Assembly (NCBI RefSeq): GCF_036321025.1
Contig: NZ_JAZAPB010000002.1
Span: 1,550,001 to 1,614,000 of the forward strand
Direction: 5' to 3'
DNA length: 64,000 bases
Source of the DNA: Alteraurantiacibacter hainanensis
Lineage (GTDB): Bacteria > Pseudomonadota > Alphaproteobacteria > Sphingomonadales > Sphingomonadaceae
In this document: one piece after another, positions 8,635 to 17,202 of the stretch
Layout of the letters: each line of letters starts with the position of its first letter
How positions within the stretch are numbered: position 1 is the stretch's first letter
Notes under the pieces: model-generated
Told to the model about the DNA's origin: nothing
Databases searched by the model: none
What the model saw: the letters and a program-made list of their open reading frames with translations, nothing else
Translations under genes and position numbers: made by a program

Positions 8635-9867
8635 ATGACGACTTACGATTCCGATCTGCTGCAACTGCTCAATCAGCGCGGCCATGTCCATCAGGTGACG
8701 GACGCGGTGGGACTGGATGCCCTTGCTGTGCGGCAAACCGTTACAGGATATGTCGGATTCGATCCGACGGCGCCCTCGCTGCACATCGGGAATCTCGCCT
8801 CGATTATGCTGCTTCGGCGGTTGCAGCAGGCCGGCCACCGACCCATCGTGATCATGGGCGGCGGCACCGCCAAGGTTGGCGATCCCAGCGGCAAGGACGA
8901 GACGCGGAAGATGCTGACCGAGGAGGCGCTTGCATCCAACATCGCGTCCATCCGCAGCAGTTTCGAGCGCATGCTGCGCTTCGACGACAGCGACACCGGT
9001 GCCCTGCTGATCAACAACGACGAATGGTTGAGCGAACTGGGCTACATCGAGCTCCTGCGCGACGTGGGACGGCATTTCACGATCAACCGCATGCTGACAT
9101 TCGATTCGGTGAAGCTTCGACTTGATCGCGAACAGCCCCTCACCTTCCTCGAATTCAATTACATGATCCTGCAGGCCTACGATTTCATGAAGCTGGCGCG
9201 CGACTACGATTGCGTCCTCCAGCTGGGCGGCAGCGATCAGTGGGGCAACATCGTCAACGGCATCGAGCTGGCGCGGCGGATGGACGGCCGGGAGCTGTTC
9301 GGCGTGACCGCCCCGCTCATCACCCGTGCGGACGGGCAGAAGATGGGCAAATCCGTTTCCGGCGCGATCTGGCTGAACGAGGAACAGCTGCCGGCCTACG
9401 ATTTCTGGCAATACTGGCGCAATACGGACGACCGCGACGTCGGTCGCTTCCTGCGCCTTTTCACCGACGTTCCCCTGGATGAAGTGGCGCGGCTCGAGGC
9501 GCTCGAGGGCAGCGAGATCAACGAGGCCAAGATCGTCCTTGCCGACGAGGTGACCAAGCTCGTGCGCGGCGAAAATGCCGCCGCATCGGCGCGCGCGACC
9601 GCGGAGCAGACATTCGCCGGCGGAGGCCGGGGCGAGGACCTGCCCGCATTGACGGTTCCGTCCGACGGAATCCGCATCGGCGTTGCCCTGACGGAGCTCG
9701 GCTTCACCAAATCCAACGGGGAGGCCAAGCGCAAGATTGCCGAGGGTGCGGTCAAGCTGGAAGACGACGCGATCTCCGACCCAGGCTTCCTGATCGAGCT
9801 GGCGAGCGGTGACGAGGCTCGTCTCAGCCTCGGAAAGAAGCGCCACGCGATATTGCGCGGCGGTTAA
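8635..9867 (+). CDS. tyrS: Tyrosyl-tRNA synthetase
   Basis: Class I aminoacyl-tRNA synthetase of 410 residues that charges tRNA-Tyr. The HIGH-type motif is in PSLHIGNLASIMLL, the tyrosine/ATP pocket in GGSDQWGNIVNGIEL, and the KMSKS loop reads KMGKS. The last 60 residues form an S4-like RNA-binding domain (KSNGEAKRKIAEGAVKLEDD). Length is usual for the family. It stands alone, followed by a PilZ gene. Confidence 0.97.
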   Translation: MTTYDSDLLQLLNQRGHVHQVTDAVGLDALAVRQTVTGYVGFDPTAPSLHIGNLASIMLLRRLQQAGHRPIVIMGGGTAKVGDPSGKDETRKMLTEEALASNIASIRSSFERMLRFDDSDTGALLINNDEWLSELGYIELLRDVGRHFTINRMLTFDSVKLRLDREQPLTFLEFNYMILQAYDFMKLARDYDCVLQLGGSDQWGNIVNGIELARRMDGRELFGVTAPLITRADGQKMGKSVSGAIWLNEEQLPAYDFWQYWRNTDDRDVGRFLRLFTDVPLDEVARLEALEGSEINEAKIVLADEVTKLVRGENAAASARATAEQTFAGGGRGEDLPALTVPSDGIRIGVALTELGFTKSNGEAKRKIAEGAVKLEDDAISDPGFLIELASGDEARLSLGKKRHAILRGG

Positions 9868-9939
9868 CTTTACCAAAAGTCCACCATTTCCTGACATTGC
9901 GGACTTCGGGTCCAATAGCGCGAAGGGAAATGACAGGTT

Positions 9940-10278
9940 ATGGCAGGCGGCGCTCAGCTCTCCGTCACCGATATGCGGCGCTCCACGCGTCACCCGGTCG
10001 ACTACTCCGTCATCGCGGAACACTTGCAGCATGGCGATATCACCATGCACATCTCGAACATTTCCGCGCACGGCTTCATGGTCGACAAGATCACCGGGGT
10101 CGCACGCGGCGATCGCATGATCATCCGCCTGCCTGCGGTCGGCCGGATCGAGGCCTATTGCATCTGGACCACCGACGAGCGTGCCGGTTTCCAGTTCGAA
10201 CGCATCATTCGCTTCGATTCCTTCGAATCGATGATCTCGGAAATGCAGCCGAACCCGGCCCTGCGCCGCCGCAGCTGA
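9940..10278 (+). CDS. PilZ-domain protein
   Basis: 112-residue single-domain protein. The c-di-GMP-binding signature is present in order: an Arg-rich RRSTRH stretch near residue 13 and then ISNISAHGFMV (the D/NxSxxG motif) near residue 38. Such small PilZ proteins act as c-di-GMP receptors that pass the signal to a partner. No partner gene is adjacent. Confidence 0.88.
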   Translation: MAGGAQLSVTDMRRSTRHPVDYSVIAEHLQHGDITMHISNISAHGFMVDKITGVARGDRMIIRLPAVGRIEAYCIWTTDERAGFQFERIIRFDSFESMISEMQPNPALRRRS

Positions 10279-10354
10279 GCCGCGGGGGCGCAGCTTTAGC
10301 CCACCCAAATTCGATTAGCTTGGCAAGCGCCCCTCGCGCTGCCATGGCGCGCGG

Positions 10355-11665
10355 GTGAGTTCCGAGCCCTCGCCTTTCCGCATACCGAATTTCCGCGCGT
10401 TCTGGCTGGCGCGCCTGACAATGACGCTGGCCCAGTACGCGATGATGCTGATCATCGGGTGGCAGACCTACAACCTGGGTCGCGACGGCGGGATGAGCGT
10501 GGGGGAGGCCTCCGGCCAGCTTGCACTGATCGGTCTGCTGCAATTCGTACCCCTGTTCCTGTTGACCCCGTTTACCGGGCTGGCCGCCGACAGGTTCGAC
10601 CGCCGCGATCTCGGCCGACTGACCGTGCTGCTGCAACTCCTCTGCGCGCTGGTGCTGGCCTGGTTCACCTGGCAGGACGCAATTTCGCTGTGGGTCCTTT
10701 ATGGCGTTGCCGTGGTGCTGGGCGTGGCAAGGGCCTTTGCCGGTCCGGCGCTGTCGGCGCTCGCCCCGAACCTGGTCCCCGCGAAAGTCCTGCCCAACGC
10801 CATCGCGCTATCGTCGATCGCCTGGCAGACCGGCATGATCGTCGGTCCCGCCGTTGGCGGCGTGCTGTACGAAGTGATACCCGCCCTTCCCTACGCCGCG
10901 GCGGCGGGGCTGTTTGCCATCTCGGCCATCGCGCTCAGCTTCATCGGCGACGTGCCGCGCGGAAAGCCGAAAGGCACGGCCCGACCGATCAAGCAGGTGC
11001 GCGAGGGCCTCGAATACGTCTGGCGAAACAAGATGGTGCTCGGCTCGATCACGCTGGACCTTTTCGCCGTCTTCCTGGCCGGTGCGACCGCGCTGTTCCC
11101 CGTCTACGCCCGTGACATCCTGCAGGTGGGCGCAACGGGTCTGAGCCAGCTGGCCATGGCCCCGGCAATCGGCGCCGCGCTGACGGCGCTGTTCTTCTCC
11201 TTCCGGCCTCTGCGGACCCAGGTCGGTCCGAAGATGCTGCTGGCCGTCGCGGCCTTCGGCATGGCCACGGTGATATTCGCATTCTCGAAGTCCATGCCGT
11301 TGAGCCTGGCGATGCTGTTCATTGTCGGCGCTGCAGACATGTTCAGTGTCTACATCCGCCAGTCGCTGATCCAGCTGCACACGCCTGACGACAAGCGCGG
11401 CCGGGTTTCCGCCGTCTCGCAGCTGACCATCAGCGCATCCAATGAATTCGGCGATTTCTTCTCCGGCAGCCTCGCATTTCTCATCGGCCCCGTCGCGGCT
11501 GTGGCGCTTGGCGGAGCCGGTGCAATCGCCACCGTGGCGCTGTGGGCCGTCCTGTTCCCGGTGCTGCGCACCACGAAGACCTTCGATCCCCCCGAAGATG
11601 TGCTAGAGGCGGATGCAACATCCGCTGACGCACGGAAGCGCGAAACGGCAGAAAAGGGAGCCTGA
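10355..11665 (+). CDS. MFS transporter (EntS/MFS_3-like)
   Basis: Inner-membrane carrier of 436 residues with about twelve hydrophobic segments. It starts with GTG. The N-terminus FRIPNFRAFWLARLTMTLA and the loop-2/3 region TGLAADRFDRRDLGR match exporters of the EntS/MFS_3 type. It ends only 4 bases before the cysK start and lies in the same direction, so it may share a transcript with cysK. The substrate is not evident. Confidence 0.88.
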   Translation: MSSEPSPFRIPNFRAFWLARLTMTLAQYAMMLIIGWQTYNLGRDGGMSVGEASGQLALIGLLQFVPLFLLTPFTGLAADRFDRRDLGRLTVLLQLLCALVLAWFTWQDAISLWVLYGVAVVLGVARAFAGPALSALAPNLVPAKVLPNAIALSSIAWQTGMIVGPAVGGVLYEVIPALPYAAAAGLFAISAIALSFIGDVPRGKPKGTARPIKQVREGLEYVWRNKMVLGSITLDLFAVFLAGATALFPVYARDILQVGATGLSQLAMAPAIGAALTALFFSFRPLRTQVGPKMLLAVAAFGMATVIFAFSKSMPLSLAMLFIVGAADMFSVYIRQSLIQLHTPDDKRGRVSAVSQLTISASNEFGDFFSGSLAFLIGPVAAVALGGAGAIATVALWAVLFPVLRTTKTFDPPEDVLEADATSADARKRETAEKGA

Positions 11666-11669
11666 ACCA

Positions 11670-12590
11670 ATGAAGTTCGATAACGTCCTCCAATCGATCG
11701 GCAACACGCCGCACATCCGCCTGGCCCGCCTCTTCCCCGACCACGAGGTCTGGGTGAAAAGCGAACGCGCCAATCCCGGCGGCTCGATCAAGGATCGCAT
11801 CGCGCTGGCCATGGTGGAAGATGCCGAAAAGTCGGGCGAACTGAAGCCGGGCGGCACGATCATCGAACCGACCAGCGGCAACACCGGCATCGGCCTTGCC
11901 ATGGTGGCCGCGGTGAAAGGATACACGCTGGTTCTGGTCATGCCCGAAAGCATGAGCATCGAGCGCCGCCGCCTCATGCTGGCCTACGGCGCCAGCTTCG
12001 ATCTGACACCGAAGGAAAAGGGCATGAAGGGCGCGCTGGAGCGTGCAGCCGAACTTGTCGAACAGACCGAAGGCGCGTGGATGCCCCAGCAGTTCGAGAA
12101 CCCTTCAAACGTGGAAGTGCATGCCCGCACCACCGCAAAGGAAATCCTCGCCGATTTCGCTGACGCGCCGCCTGCCTGCCTCATCACCGGCGTCGGCACC
12201 GGCGGCCACCTGACCGGCTGCGCAGAGGTGCTGAAGAAGGAATGGCCGGACATGAAGGCCTGGGCGGTCGAGCCCGAGCAATCGCCCGTCATTTCGGGCG
12301 GTCAGCCCGGCCCTCACCCGATCCAGGGCATCGGTGCCGGCTTCATTCCGGGCAACCTGCACACCAATGCCATCGACGGCGCGATCAAGGTCGATGCCGA
12401 GGCCGCGAAGGAAATGGCGCGCCGCTGTGCGCGCGAAGAGGGCCTGCTCGTCGGCATCAGTTCAGGCGCGACGCTCGCCGCGATCAATTCCAAGCTGGCC
12501 GAACTCGATGCGGGCACCCGCGTCCTGGGCTTCAACTACGACACCGGCGAACGCTATTTCTCGGTGCCTGATTTCTGGCCCGCAGAATGA
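11670..12590 (+). CDS. cysK: Cysteine synthase A (O-acetylserine sulfhydrylase)
   Basis: PLP enzyme of 306 residues that makes cysteine from O-acetylserine and sulfide. The PLP lysine is K41 in NPGGSIKDR. The substrate loop is PTSGNTGIGLAM and the phosphate-binding loop is TGVGTGGHLTG. A C-terminal GISSGATLAA segment is also present. Start 11670 (MKFDNVLQS) follows AAAAGGGAG. The frame opens upstream at 11613 but that part overlaps the MFS gene. The stop overlaps the start of the next gene (ATGA). Confidence 0.95.
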   Translation: MKFDNVLQSIGNTPHIRLARLFPDHEVWVKSERANPGGSIKDRIALAMVEDAEKSGELKPGGTIIEPTSGNTGIGLAMVAAVKGYTLVLVMPESMSIERRRLMLAYGASFDLTPKEKGMKGALERAAELVEQTEGAWMPQQFENPSNVEVHARTTAKEILADFADAPPACLITGVGTGGHLTGCAEVLKKEWPDMKAWAVEPEQSPVISGGQPGPHPIQGIGAGFIPGNLHTNAIDGAIKVDAEAAKEMARRCAREEGLLVGISSGATLAAINSKLAELDAGTRVLGFNYDTGERYFSVPDFWPAE

Positions 12591-13291
12591 GCGGCTTCCA
12601 ACCCATCGCCTACGAGGACGCAGGCACGCCGCTAACCGGGCATCTCGCCCGGCCAGATGGGCCGCCTCGCGGCGCGGTGCTGGTGTTTCCCACGATCATG
12701 AACCCAACCCCGGCGGTGGAGGCCAAGGCGTGGGAACTGGCTGAAGCGGGCTTCCTCGCGATGATTGCCGATTTCTACGGCAAGACTCCGGAGGATTTCG
12801 ATCAGTCCCGTCTGTTCGCGGGCGAGATACGCCAGACGCCCGAGCTCTATCGCCAGCGACTGCGTGCCTCGCTCCGTGCGCTGGCGAGCCTGGAGGAAGC
12901 CAAGGACCTGCCGTTCTTCATCATCGGCTTCTGCATGGGCGGCCAGGCCGCGCTGGAACTGGCGCGGGAGGGAGCACCGGTTGATGCCGTGGTGAGCTTC
13001 CACGGCCTGCTGAACACCGACATGCCGGCCAAGTCCGGGTCCGTGACGGCGCGCATCCTTGTTTGCCACGGTGATGCGGACCCGATGGTGCCGCGCGACC
13101 AAGTGCTGAAATTCTGGCAGGAGATGGACCGAGCCGGAGCTAACTGGCATTTCCATTCCTATTCCGGGGTGAAACACGGATTCACGAATCCTGCCCCCAG
13201 CGAGAACCCCGCGACGGCCTACAATGCCAGCGCCGACAGCCAGAGCTGGGCCGCGATGATGTCCCTGTTCGAGGAAATCATCGACGGTTAG
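12587..13291 (+). CDS. Dienelactone hydrolase family protein
   Basis: Alpha/beta hydrolase of 234 residues. The nucleophile elbow reads GFCMGGQ with Cys at the nucleophile position, as in dienelactone hydrolases. The acid is likely the Asp in CHGDADPMVP, and the His is in GVKHGFTNP. It overlaps cysK by 4 bases (ATGA), so translation is coupled. Its last 4 bases overlap the end of the convergent acyl-CoA dehydrogenase gene. The substrate is unknown. Confidence 0.9.
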   Translation: MSGFQPIAYEDAGTPLTGHLARPDGPPRGAVLVFPTIMNPTPAVEAKAWELAEAGFLAMIADFYGKTPEDFDQSRLFAGEIRQTPELYRQRLRASLRALASLEEAKDLPFFIIGFCMGGQAALELAREGAPVDAVVSFHGLLNTDMPAKSGSVTARILVCHGDADPMVPRDQVLKFWQEMDRAGANWHFHSYSGVKHGFTNPAPSENPATAYNASADSQSWAAMMSLFEEIIDG

Positions 13292-15024
13292 GACCGGGCG
13301 AAGGCCTCTTCCGGCAATTTCATAAGGTTCTCCGCTCCTGCTTCCACTCGTGCGCGCAGCGTCGCGGTCTGCGGCAGGCTTCTCTCGGCATAGTGCCGCG
13401 CGGTGATGCGCTTCGCAGCGGAGAAATCGTCGTCGCGATTCTCTACGATCCGGGCCATGCGTGCCCACATCCAGCCGACCGCGACAACCCCGATCATCTG
13501 CATGAAGGCATAGGAGGCGGCGCCGACGTTGTTCGGATCGTCTCCGGCGGTCTGCAGCAAGGACGCCAGGGCATGGCGCGCATCGTCGAGAGCCTCCAGC
13601 AGCGGATGGCCGATGTCGTCAGGTGCCTCGTTCGCTGCCTTCTCCACCAGTGCGAAGAAGGCGTTTGCCACCGTGCCGCCATCCTTCAGCGTCTTGCGAC
13701 CGGCTAGGTCGAGCGCCTGCACGCCGTTCGCGCCTTCGTAGATCATGGCGATGCGGGCATCGCGCACGATCTGCTCCATGCCCCATTCCTTTACGTAGCC
13801 ATGGCCGCCCAGCACCTGCTGCATTTCCACCGCCGTCTCGAATCCGCGGTCGCTCCCGTAGGCCTTGATCACCGGCGTCAGGAAGGAAACCAGTGCGTCT
13901 GCCTCCGCATCGCCGGCATGGGCGCGGTCGATTTCCATCGCAGTCCACAGGACGAGAGCACGAAAACCCTCCGCAAAGGCGCGCGCGTCCAGCAGCATGC
14001 GCCGCACGTCGGGATGAACGAGCAGCGAGTCGGCTGCGGCATCGGGATCGCTTCTCTTTCCCATGCCGCGCCCCTGCTTGCGGTCCAGGGCATAGGCGGC
14101 GGCGCGCTGGTAGGCGTGTTCGGCATGGGCCAGGCCCTGCACCCCCACGCCAAGGCGAGCGGCGTTCATCATGATGAACATGGCGGCGAGGCCTCCGTGC
14201 TCCTTGCCAAGCAGCCAGCCCTTCGCGCCATCGAAATTCATCACGCAGGTGGCGCTGCCGTTCAGGCCCATCTTGTGTTCAATGGAAGCACACGACACCG
14301 CGTTGCGTTCGCCATCTGGCAGGACCTTGGGCACGAGGAACAGGGAGATGCCGCGCGATCCGGCGGGGGCATCGGGCAGCCGCGCCAGAACGAGGTGGAC
14401 GATGTTTTCTGTCAGGTCGTGCTCCCCGCCCGAAATGAAGATCTTCTCGCCGCTTATGGCATGGGAGCCGTCGCTCTGCGGCTCCGCCTTCGTTCGCATG
14501 AGGCCAAGGTCCGTGCCGGCGTGCCCTTCGGTCAGCGCCATGGTAGCCAGCCATTCGCCGCTGATGATTTTCGGGACGTAGGCGCCCTTCAGTTCCTCGG
14601 AACCAACCGAGATGATCGTAGCCGTCGCACCGCCGACGATGCCGGGATACATCATGAAGCTGGCGCAGGCCGAGTTCATGTATTCCTCCAGCACCGTGCC
14701 CAGCGCGTGGCCCATGCCCTGCCCGCCGTATTCTTCCGAAGCCGCGAGCGTATTCCAACCCGACTCGACCAGCCGATCATAGGCCTCCCTGAAACCGTCG
14801 GGCGTGGAAACGCTGCCGTCTTCGTGCCGGGTACAGCCCTGCGCATCGGCGACGGGGTTGAGCGGGGCGAGGACATCGGCGCAGAACTTGCCCATGCCCT
14901 CGACCACCGCCTGGACGGTTTCCTCATCCAGCGTATCGTAGCCCGGCAGATCGCAGTCGGTGATCTGCAGGACGTCGTTGAGGATGAAAAGCGTATCGCG
15001 CGAAGGTGCAGTCCATCCGCTCAT
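13288..15024 (-). CDS. Acyl-CoA dehydrogenase (long form, DmdC-like)
   Basis: FAD enzyme of 578 residues, longer than typical 380-residue acyl-CoA dehydrogenases because of an extra C-terminal domain. Visible signatures are ALTEGHAGTDLG, GEKIFISGGEHDL and IAMIYEGANGVQALDLAGRK, which holds the catalytic Glu. This long form includes 3-methylmercaptopropionyl-CoA and medium/long-chain acyl-CoA dehydrogenases; sequence alone does not settle the substrate. The start overlaps the hisI stop by 4 bases (ATGA). Confidence 0.92.
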   Translation of the reverse strand: MSGWTAPSRDTLFILNDVLQITDCDLPGYDTLDEETVQAVVEGMGKFCADVLAPLNPVADAQGCTRHEDGSVSTPDGFREAYDRLVESGWNTLAASEEYGGQGMGHALGTVLEEYMNSACASFMMYPGIVGGATATIISVGSEELKGAYVPKIISGEWLATMALTEGHAGTDLGLMRTKAEPQSDGSHAISGEKIFISGGEHDLTENIVHLVLARLPDAPAGSRGISLFLVPKVLPDGERNAVSCASIEHKMGLNGSATCVMNFDGAKGWLLGKEHGGLAAMFIMMNAARLGVGVQGLAHAEHAYQRAAAYALDRKQGRGMGKRSDPDAAADSLLVHPDVRRMLLDARAFAEGFRALVLWTAMEIDRAHAGDAEADALVSFLTPVIKAYGSDRGFETAVEMQQVLGGHGYVKEWGMEQIVRDARIAMIYEGANGVQALDLAGRKTLKDGGTVANAFFALVEKAANEAPDDIGHPLLEALDDARHALASLLQTAGDDPNNVGAASYAFMQMIGVVAVGWMWARMARIVENRDDDFSAAKRITARHYAERSLPQTATLRARVEAGAENLMKLPEEAFARS

Positions 15025-15401
15025 TCGGTCTCTCCCACGGGTTCAAGTGTTTCGCCATCAAGCCTGCGATAGAAGCACGTGCGCGCGCCAGTGTGGCAGG
15101 CTGGCCCGGCGGGACGGGCCTTGAGGACCAGGGCGTCCTGATCGCAGTCCACCAGTATTTCTTCCACGGCGAGCACGTTGCCCGATGTCTCTCCCTTCTT
15201 CCACAGCGTGTCACGGCTGCGCGAATGGAAGTGGGCCAGCCCCGTCCGACGCGTGGCGGCCAAGGCTTCGGCATCCATGAACGCGAGCATCAGGATTTCG
15301 TCGGTCCGGGCATCCTGTACGACCGCCGTCAGCAGTCCTGCCGCGTCGAACTTGGGCATGAACTCGCTGCCTGCCTCGCGGAGCTTCTCTTTTTCCGAAA
15401 T
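15021..15401 (-). CDS. hisI: Phosphoribosyl-AMP cyclohydrolase, probable ATT start
   Basis: Histidine biosynthesis enzyme that opens the ring of phosphoribosyl-AMP. The core motifs are WKKGETSGN, VDCDQDAL and the zinc-ligand segment ACHTGARTCFYRR. The start is not obvious. The open frame reaches ATG 15482, but the first 27 codons look unlike HisI. An internal ATG at 15359 (MPKFDAAG) has a poor ribosome site. An ATT at 15401 gives the family-like N-terminus SEKEKLREAGSEFMPKFD and has AAGGA eight bases upstream. I use ATT; the start is uncertain, the function is not. It is coupled to the acyl-CoA dehydrogenase through ATGA. Confidence 0.88.
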   Translation of the reverse strand: MSEKEKLREAGSEFMPKFDAAGLLTAVVQDARTDEILMLAFMDAEALAATRRTGLAHFHSRSRDTLWKKGETSGNVLAVEEILVDCDQDALVLKARPAGPACHTGARTCFYRRLDGETLEPVGETE

Positions 15402-15543
15402 GGCTTCGATCCTTTCGCATTCGCACAGTAGGTTGCTGTCCGCATACCATTTTGTTGCACGATAAACACAACGCATCGGCAAAAACTATCACTCGAAACT
15501 TTCGCTGTTTTCATCAGAACCTTTCGGTGAGATGAACTGACCT

Positions 15544-15690
15544 GCGGCTGGACGGGCCGCCTGCCATACCGGCCAGGGTATGGGGGGTCTCGGTGCCTAA
15601 CCGAACAAACGGAGGCTCCGAGTTCATGAGGGTTTGGAATGGACGCGCCGGCTGGGGGGCTCGCGCGAAAATTCCAGCGTAATCGTCACG
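15544..15690 (+). ncRNA. Candidate structured small RNA with a short internal ORF
   Basis: Intergenic stretch with three successive perfect or near-perfect hairpins: 15544-15560, 15565-15582 and a long one at 15589-15622 (arms CTCGG-T-GCCT and AGGC-T-CCGAG, with an inner CCG/CGG pair). It is followed at once by an intrinsic terminator on the same strand. The third hairpin contains the GGAGG that would serve the 18-codon ORF at 15626. No protein-coding gene lies downstream on this strand. I do not recognise an Rfam family. Confidence 0.4.
15626..15682 (+). CDS. Possible 18-residue leader-type peptide
   Basis: Short ORF reading MRVWNGRAGWGARAKIPA, with two Trp and several Arg. GGAGG at 15611-15615 is placed ten bases upstream, but it lies in the 3' arm of a stable hairpin (15589-15622), which would block ribosomes. 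The stop is ten bases before a terminator stem. The layout resembles an attenuator leader, yet the next gene to the right is on the other strand. It may simply be part of a small RNA. Confidence 0.25.
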   Translation: MRVWNGRAGWGARAKIPA

Positions 15691-15692
15691 CG

Positions 15693-15722
15693 AACGCCCG
15701 GGCCTTTGTGCCCGGGCGTTTT
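15693..15722 (+). terminator. Intrinsic terminator
   Basis: Perfect 11-base inverted repeat AACGCCCGGGC / GCCCGGGCGTT with a six-base loop, followed by TT. The short T run on the right indicates plus-strand use, ending the transcript of the structured region to its left. It could also back up comF termination from the other side, but that flank has no U-run. Confidence 0.75.
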
Positions 15723-15760
15723 GCATTTCCGCCCAGTGATTTCCCGTCCTCCTCCCCCGA

Positions 15761-16411
15761 TTATCGGTGCTGCGCAACGCGCGAGAAGCAGGCGACGCGC
15801 ACCTCGCCGGCTCCTGCCTTGCGCAGCGCGCCGATACAGGCGTTGCTGGTGGCACCGCTCGTCAGGACATCATCGACAAGCAGGACCTTCGCTCCAGCCA
15901 GTTGGGCCCGCCGCGCCGGATTGGCGGCGATCGCCCCGTCCAGCACCCGCGCTCGCTCTTCGCGCCCAAGGCCACCGAGGCTGGGCGTGCGCTTCGTGCG
16001 AACGAGGGCGTCCACAACCAGGGTCAACGCCCTCGCCTTGCACAGTTCGCGCGCGATCAGGGCCGACTGGTTGTAGCCGCGTTGCCACAAACGGACGCGA
16101 TGAAGTGGGACGGGCACGGCCAGCCAATCGCCTTCCAGCTCCCCCAGTCGCGCCGCGATCTGGCGCGCCATCATGCCCGCCAGCGCAATCTTGCGGCCAT
16201 GCTTGAAATTCAGCACCAGTTGGCGCGCGGTATCGTTGTAGAGGGTGGCGGCGGTGATGCCGTCCTGGCAGTGCGAATCGGCCGGAAGCTCCAGCGTCGA
16301 CCAGCACGCGGTGCACAGTCCTTGCTGCGTCGCGATCGCCTCTCCGCAAAGCGGACAGCGCGGCGGATAGATCAGGTCCACCAACGGGGCAAAAGCCTGC
16401 TTCAAAGCCAT
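15761..16411 (-). CDS. comF: ComF family protein (phosphoribosyltransferase-like)
   Basis: 217-residue protein with an N-terminal zinc-ribbon (PPRCPLCGEAI, CTACW) and a PRT domain whose PRPP loop reads VLLVDDVLTSGAT. ComF proteins are needed for DNA uptake in naturally competent bacteria; in others the role is unclear. Start 16411 (MALKQAFAP) is chosen because the upstream open frame to 16612 overlaps the divergent methyltransferase gene. The gap to that gene is 41 bases. Confidence 0.9.
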   Translation of the reverse strand: MALKQAFAPLVDLIYPPRCPLCGEAIATQQGLCTACWSTLELPADSHCQDGITAATLYNDTARQLVLNFKHGRKIALAGMMARQIAARLGELEGDWLAVPVPLHRVRLWQRGYNQSALIARELCKARALTLVVDALVRTKRTPSLGGLGREERARVLDGAIAANPARRAQLAGAKVLLVDDVLTSGATSNACIGALRKAGAGEVRVACFSRVAQHR

Positions 16412-16452
16412 GCGGGCTATGCTGCCCGCCGCCTGATCGGTAGGCAAGCGGG

Positions 16453-17202
16453 ATGAACAAGGCACCACCAACGATCTTCTCACCGCGGCGCAAAGAGGCG
16501 CGGCGCGAGCGTGCCGAAGCGATGCGCAAGCGCGAGGAAACCGACCTCTTCCTGTTCGATACGATGATCGACGATATCGTCGAGCGTCTCGCCTTCGTGC
16601 GCCATGAACCACGCTCCATCGGCTTGCAGGGTTTCGGTAGCGCTGACCTCGCGCAGGCCCTGCCCCGCACTGACGCCACGACGACTTTCCTGCCCCGAGA
16701 CTTCGATGCGCCAGTGGAGGCGACGGAGCGATCGTTCGATCTCGTCGCCAGCGTCGGTTCGCTCGATACGGTCAACGACCTTCCCGGTGCGCTGATCCAG
16801 ATGCGCGAACTGCTTGAGCCGCAAGGCCTTGTGATCACCACCTTTGTCGGAGGGGCCAGTCTTCAGAACCTGCGCCGCGCCATGATCGAGGCGGACGCCG
16901 AAAGGCCCGCCGCCCGCATGCATCCGCTTGTCGATCCGCGATCCTGCCCGCAATTGCTGTCACGAGCGGGGTGGCGCGATCCCGTGGTCGACAGCTTCGC
17001 CCTGAAGGTGCGCTATGGCTCGCTCGACCGGCTTGTCGAAGACCTGCGCGCCCATGCGCTGGGCAATGTTCTTGCCAATCCCGCCCCGCCGCTGTCGCGC
17101 GCTGCCCTGGAGCGGGCGCGGCGCGCGTTCCTGGCGCGGGCCGATGACGACGGGAAGGTCAGCGAGACCTTCGAGATCATCACCCTGACGGGTCGCCGCT
17201 AG
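16453..17202 (+). CDS. Methyltransferase-fold protein, NDUFAF5-like
   Basis: 249-residue Rossmann methyltransferase-fold protein resembling BioC and the mitochondrial complex I assembly factor NDUFAF5. The N-terminus is basic (RRKEARRERAEAMRKRE). The SAM loop is degenerate (GLQGFGSADLA rather than GxGxG), while the later FDLVASVGSLDTVNDLPG and RELLEPQGLVI segments fit the family. In mitochondria NDUFAF5 hydroxylates an Arg of the complex I subunit NDUFS7; a similar role here is inference. It converges with ppdK, overlapping by 4 bases. Confidence 0.75.
   Translation: MNKAPPTIFSPRRKEARRERAEAMRKREETDLFLFDTMIDDIVERLAFVRHEPRSIGLQGFGSADLAQALPRTDATTTFLPRDFDAPVEATERSFDLVASVGSLDTVNDLPGALIQMRELLEPQGLVITTFVGGASLQNLRRAMIEADAERPAARMHPLVDPRSCPQLLSRAGWRDPVVDSFALKVRYGSLDRLVEDLRAHALGNVLANPAPPLSRAALERARRAFLARADDDGKVSETFEIITLTGRR

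Noticed and set aside
8560..10308. Minus-strand open frame of 582 codons opposite tyrS
   Set aside because: Antisense shadow of tyrS and the PilZ gene; His/Gly/Asp-rich composition, no domain.
15541..15722. Classical trp attenuator
   Set aside because: The short ORF has two Trp but no trp gene lies downstream on the strand; kept only as a candidate small RNA.
15514..15855. Minus-strand ORF of 113 codons between hisI and comF
   Set aside because: It runs through the terminator stem and the hairpins and overlaps the end of comF; no family-like sequence.
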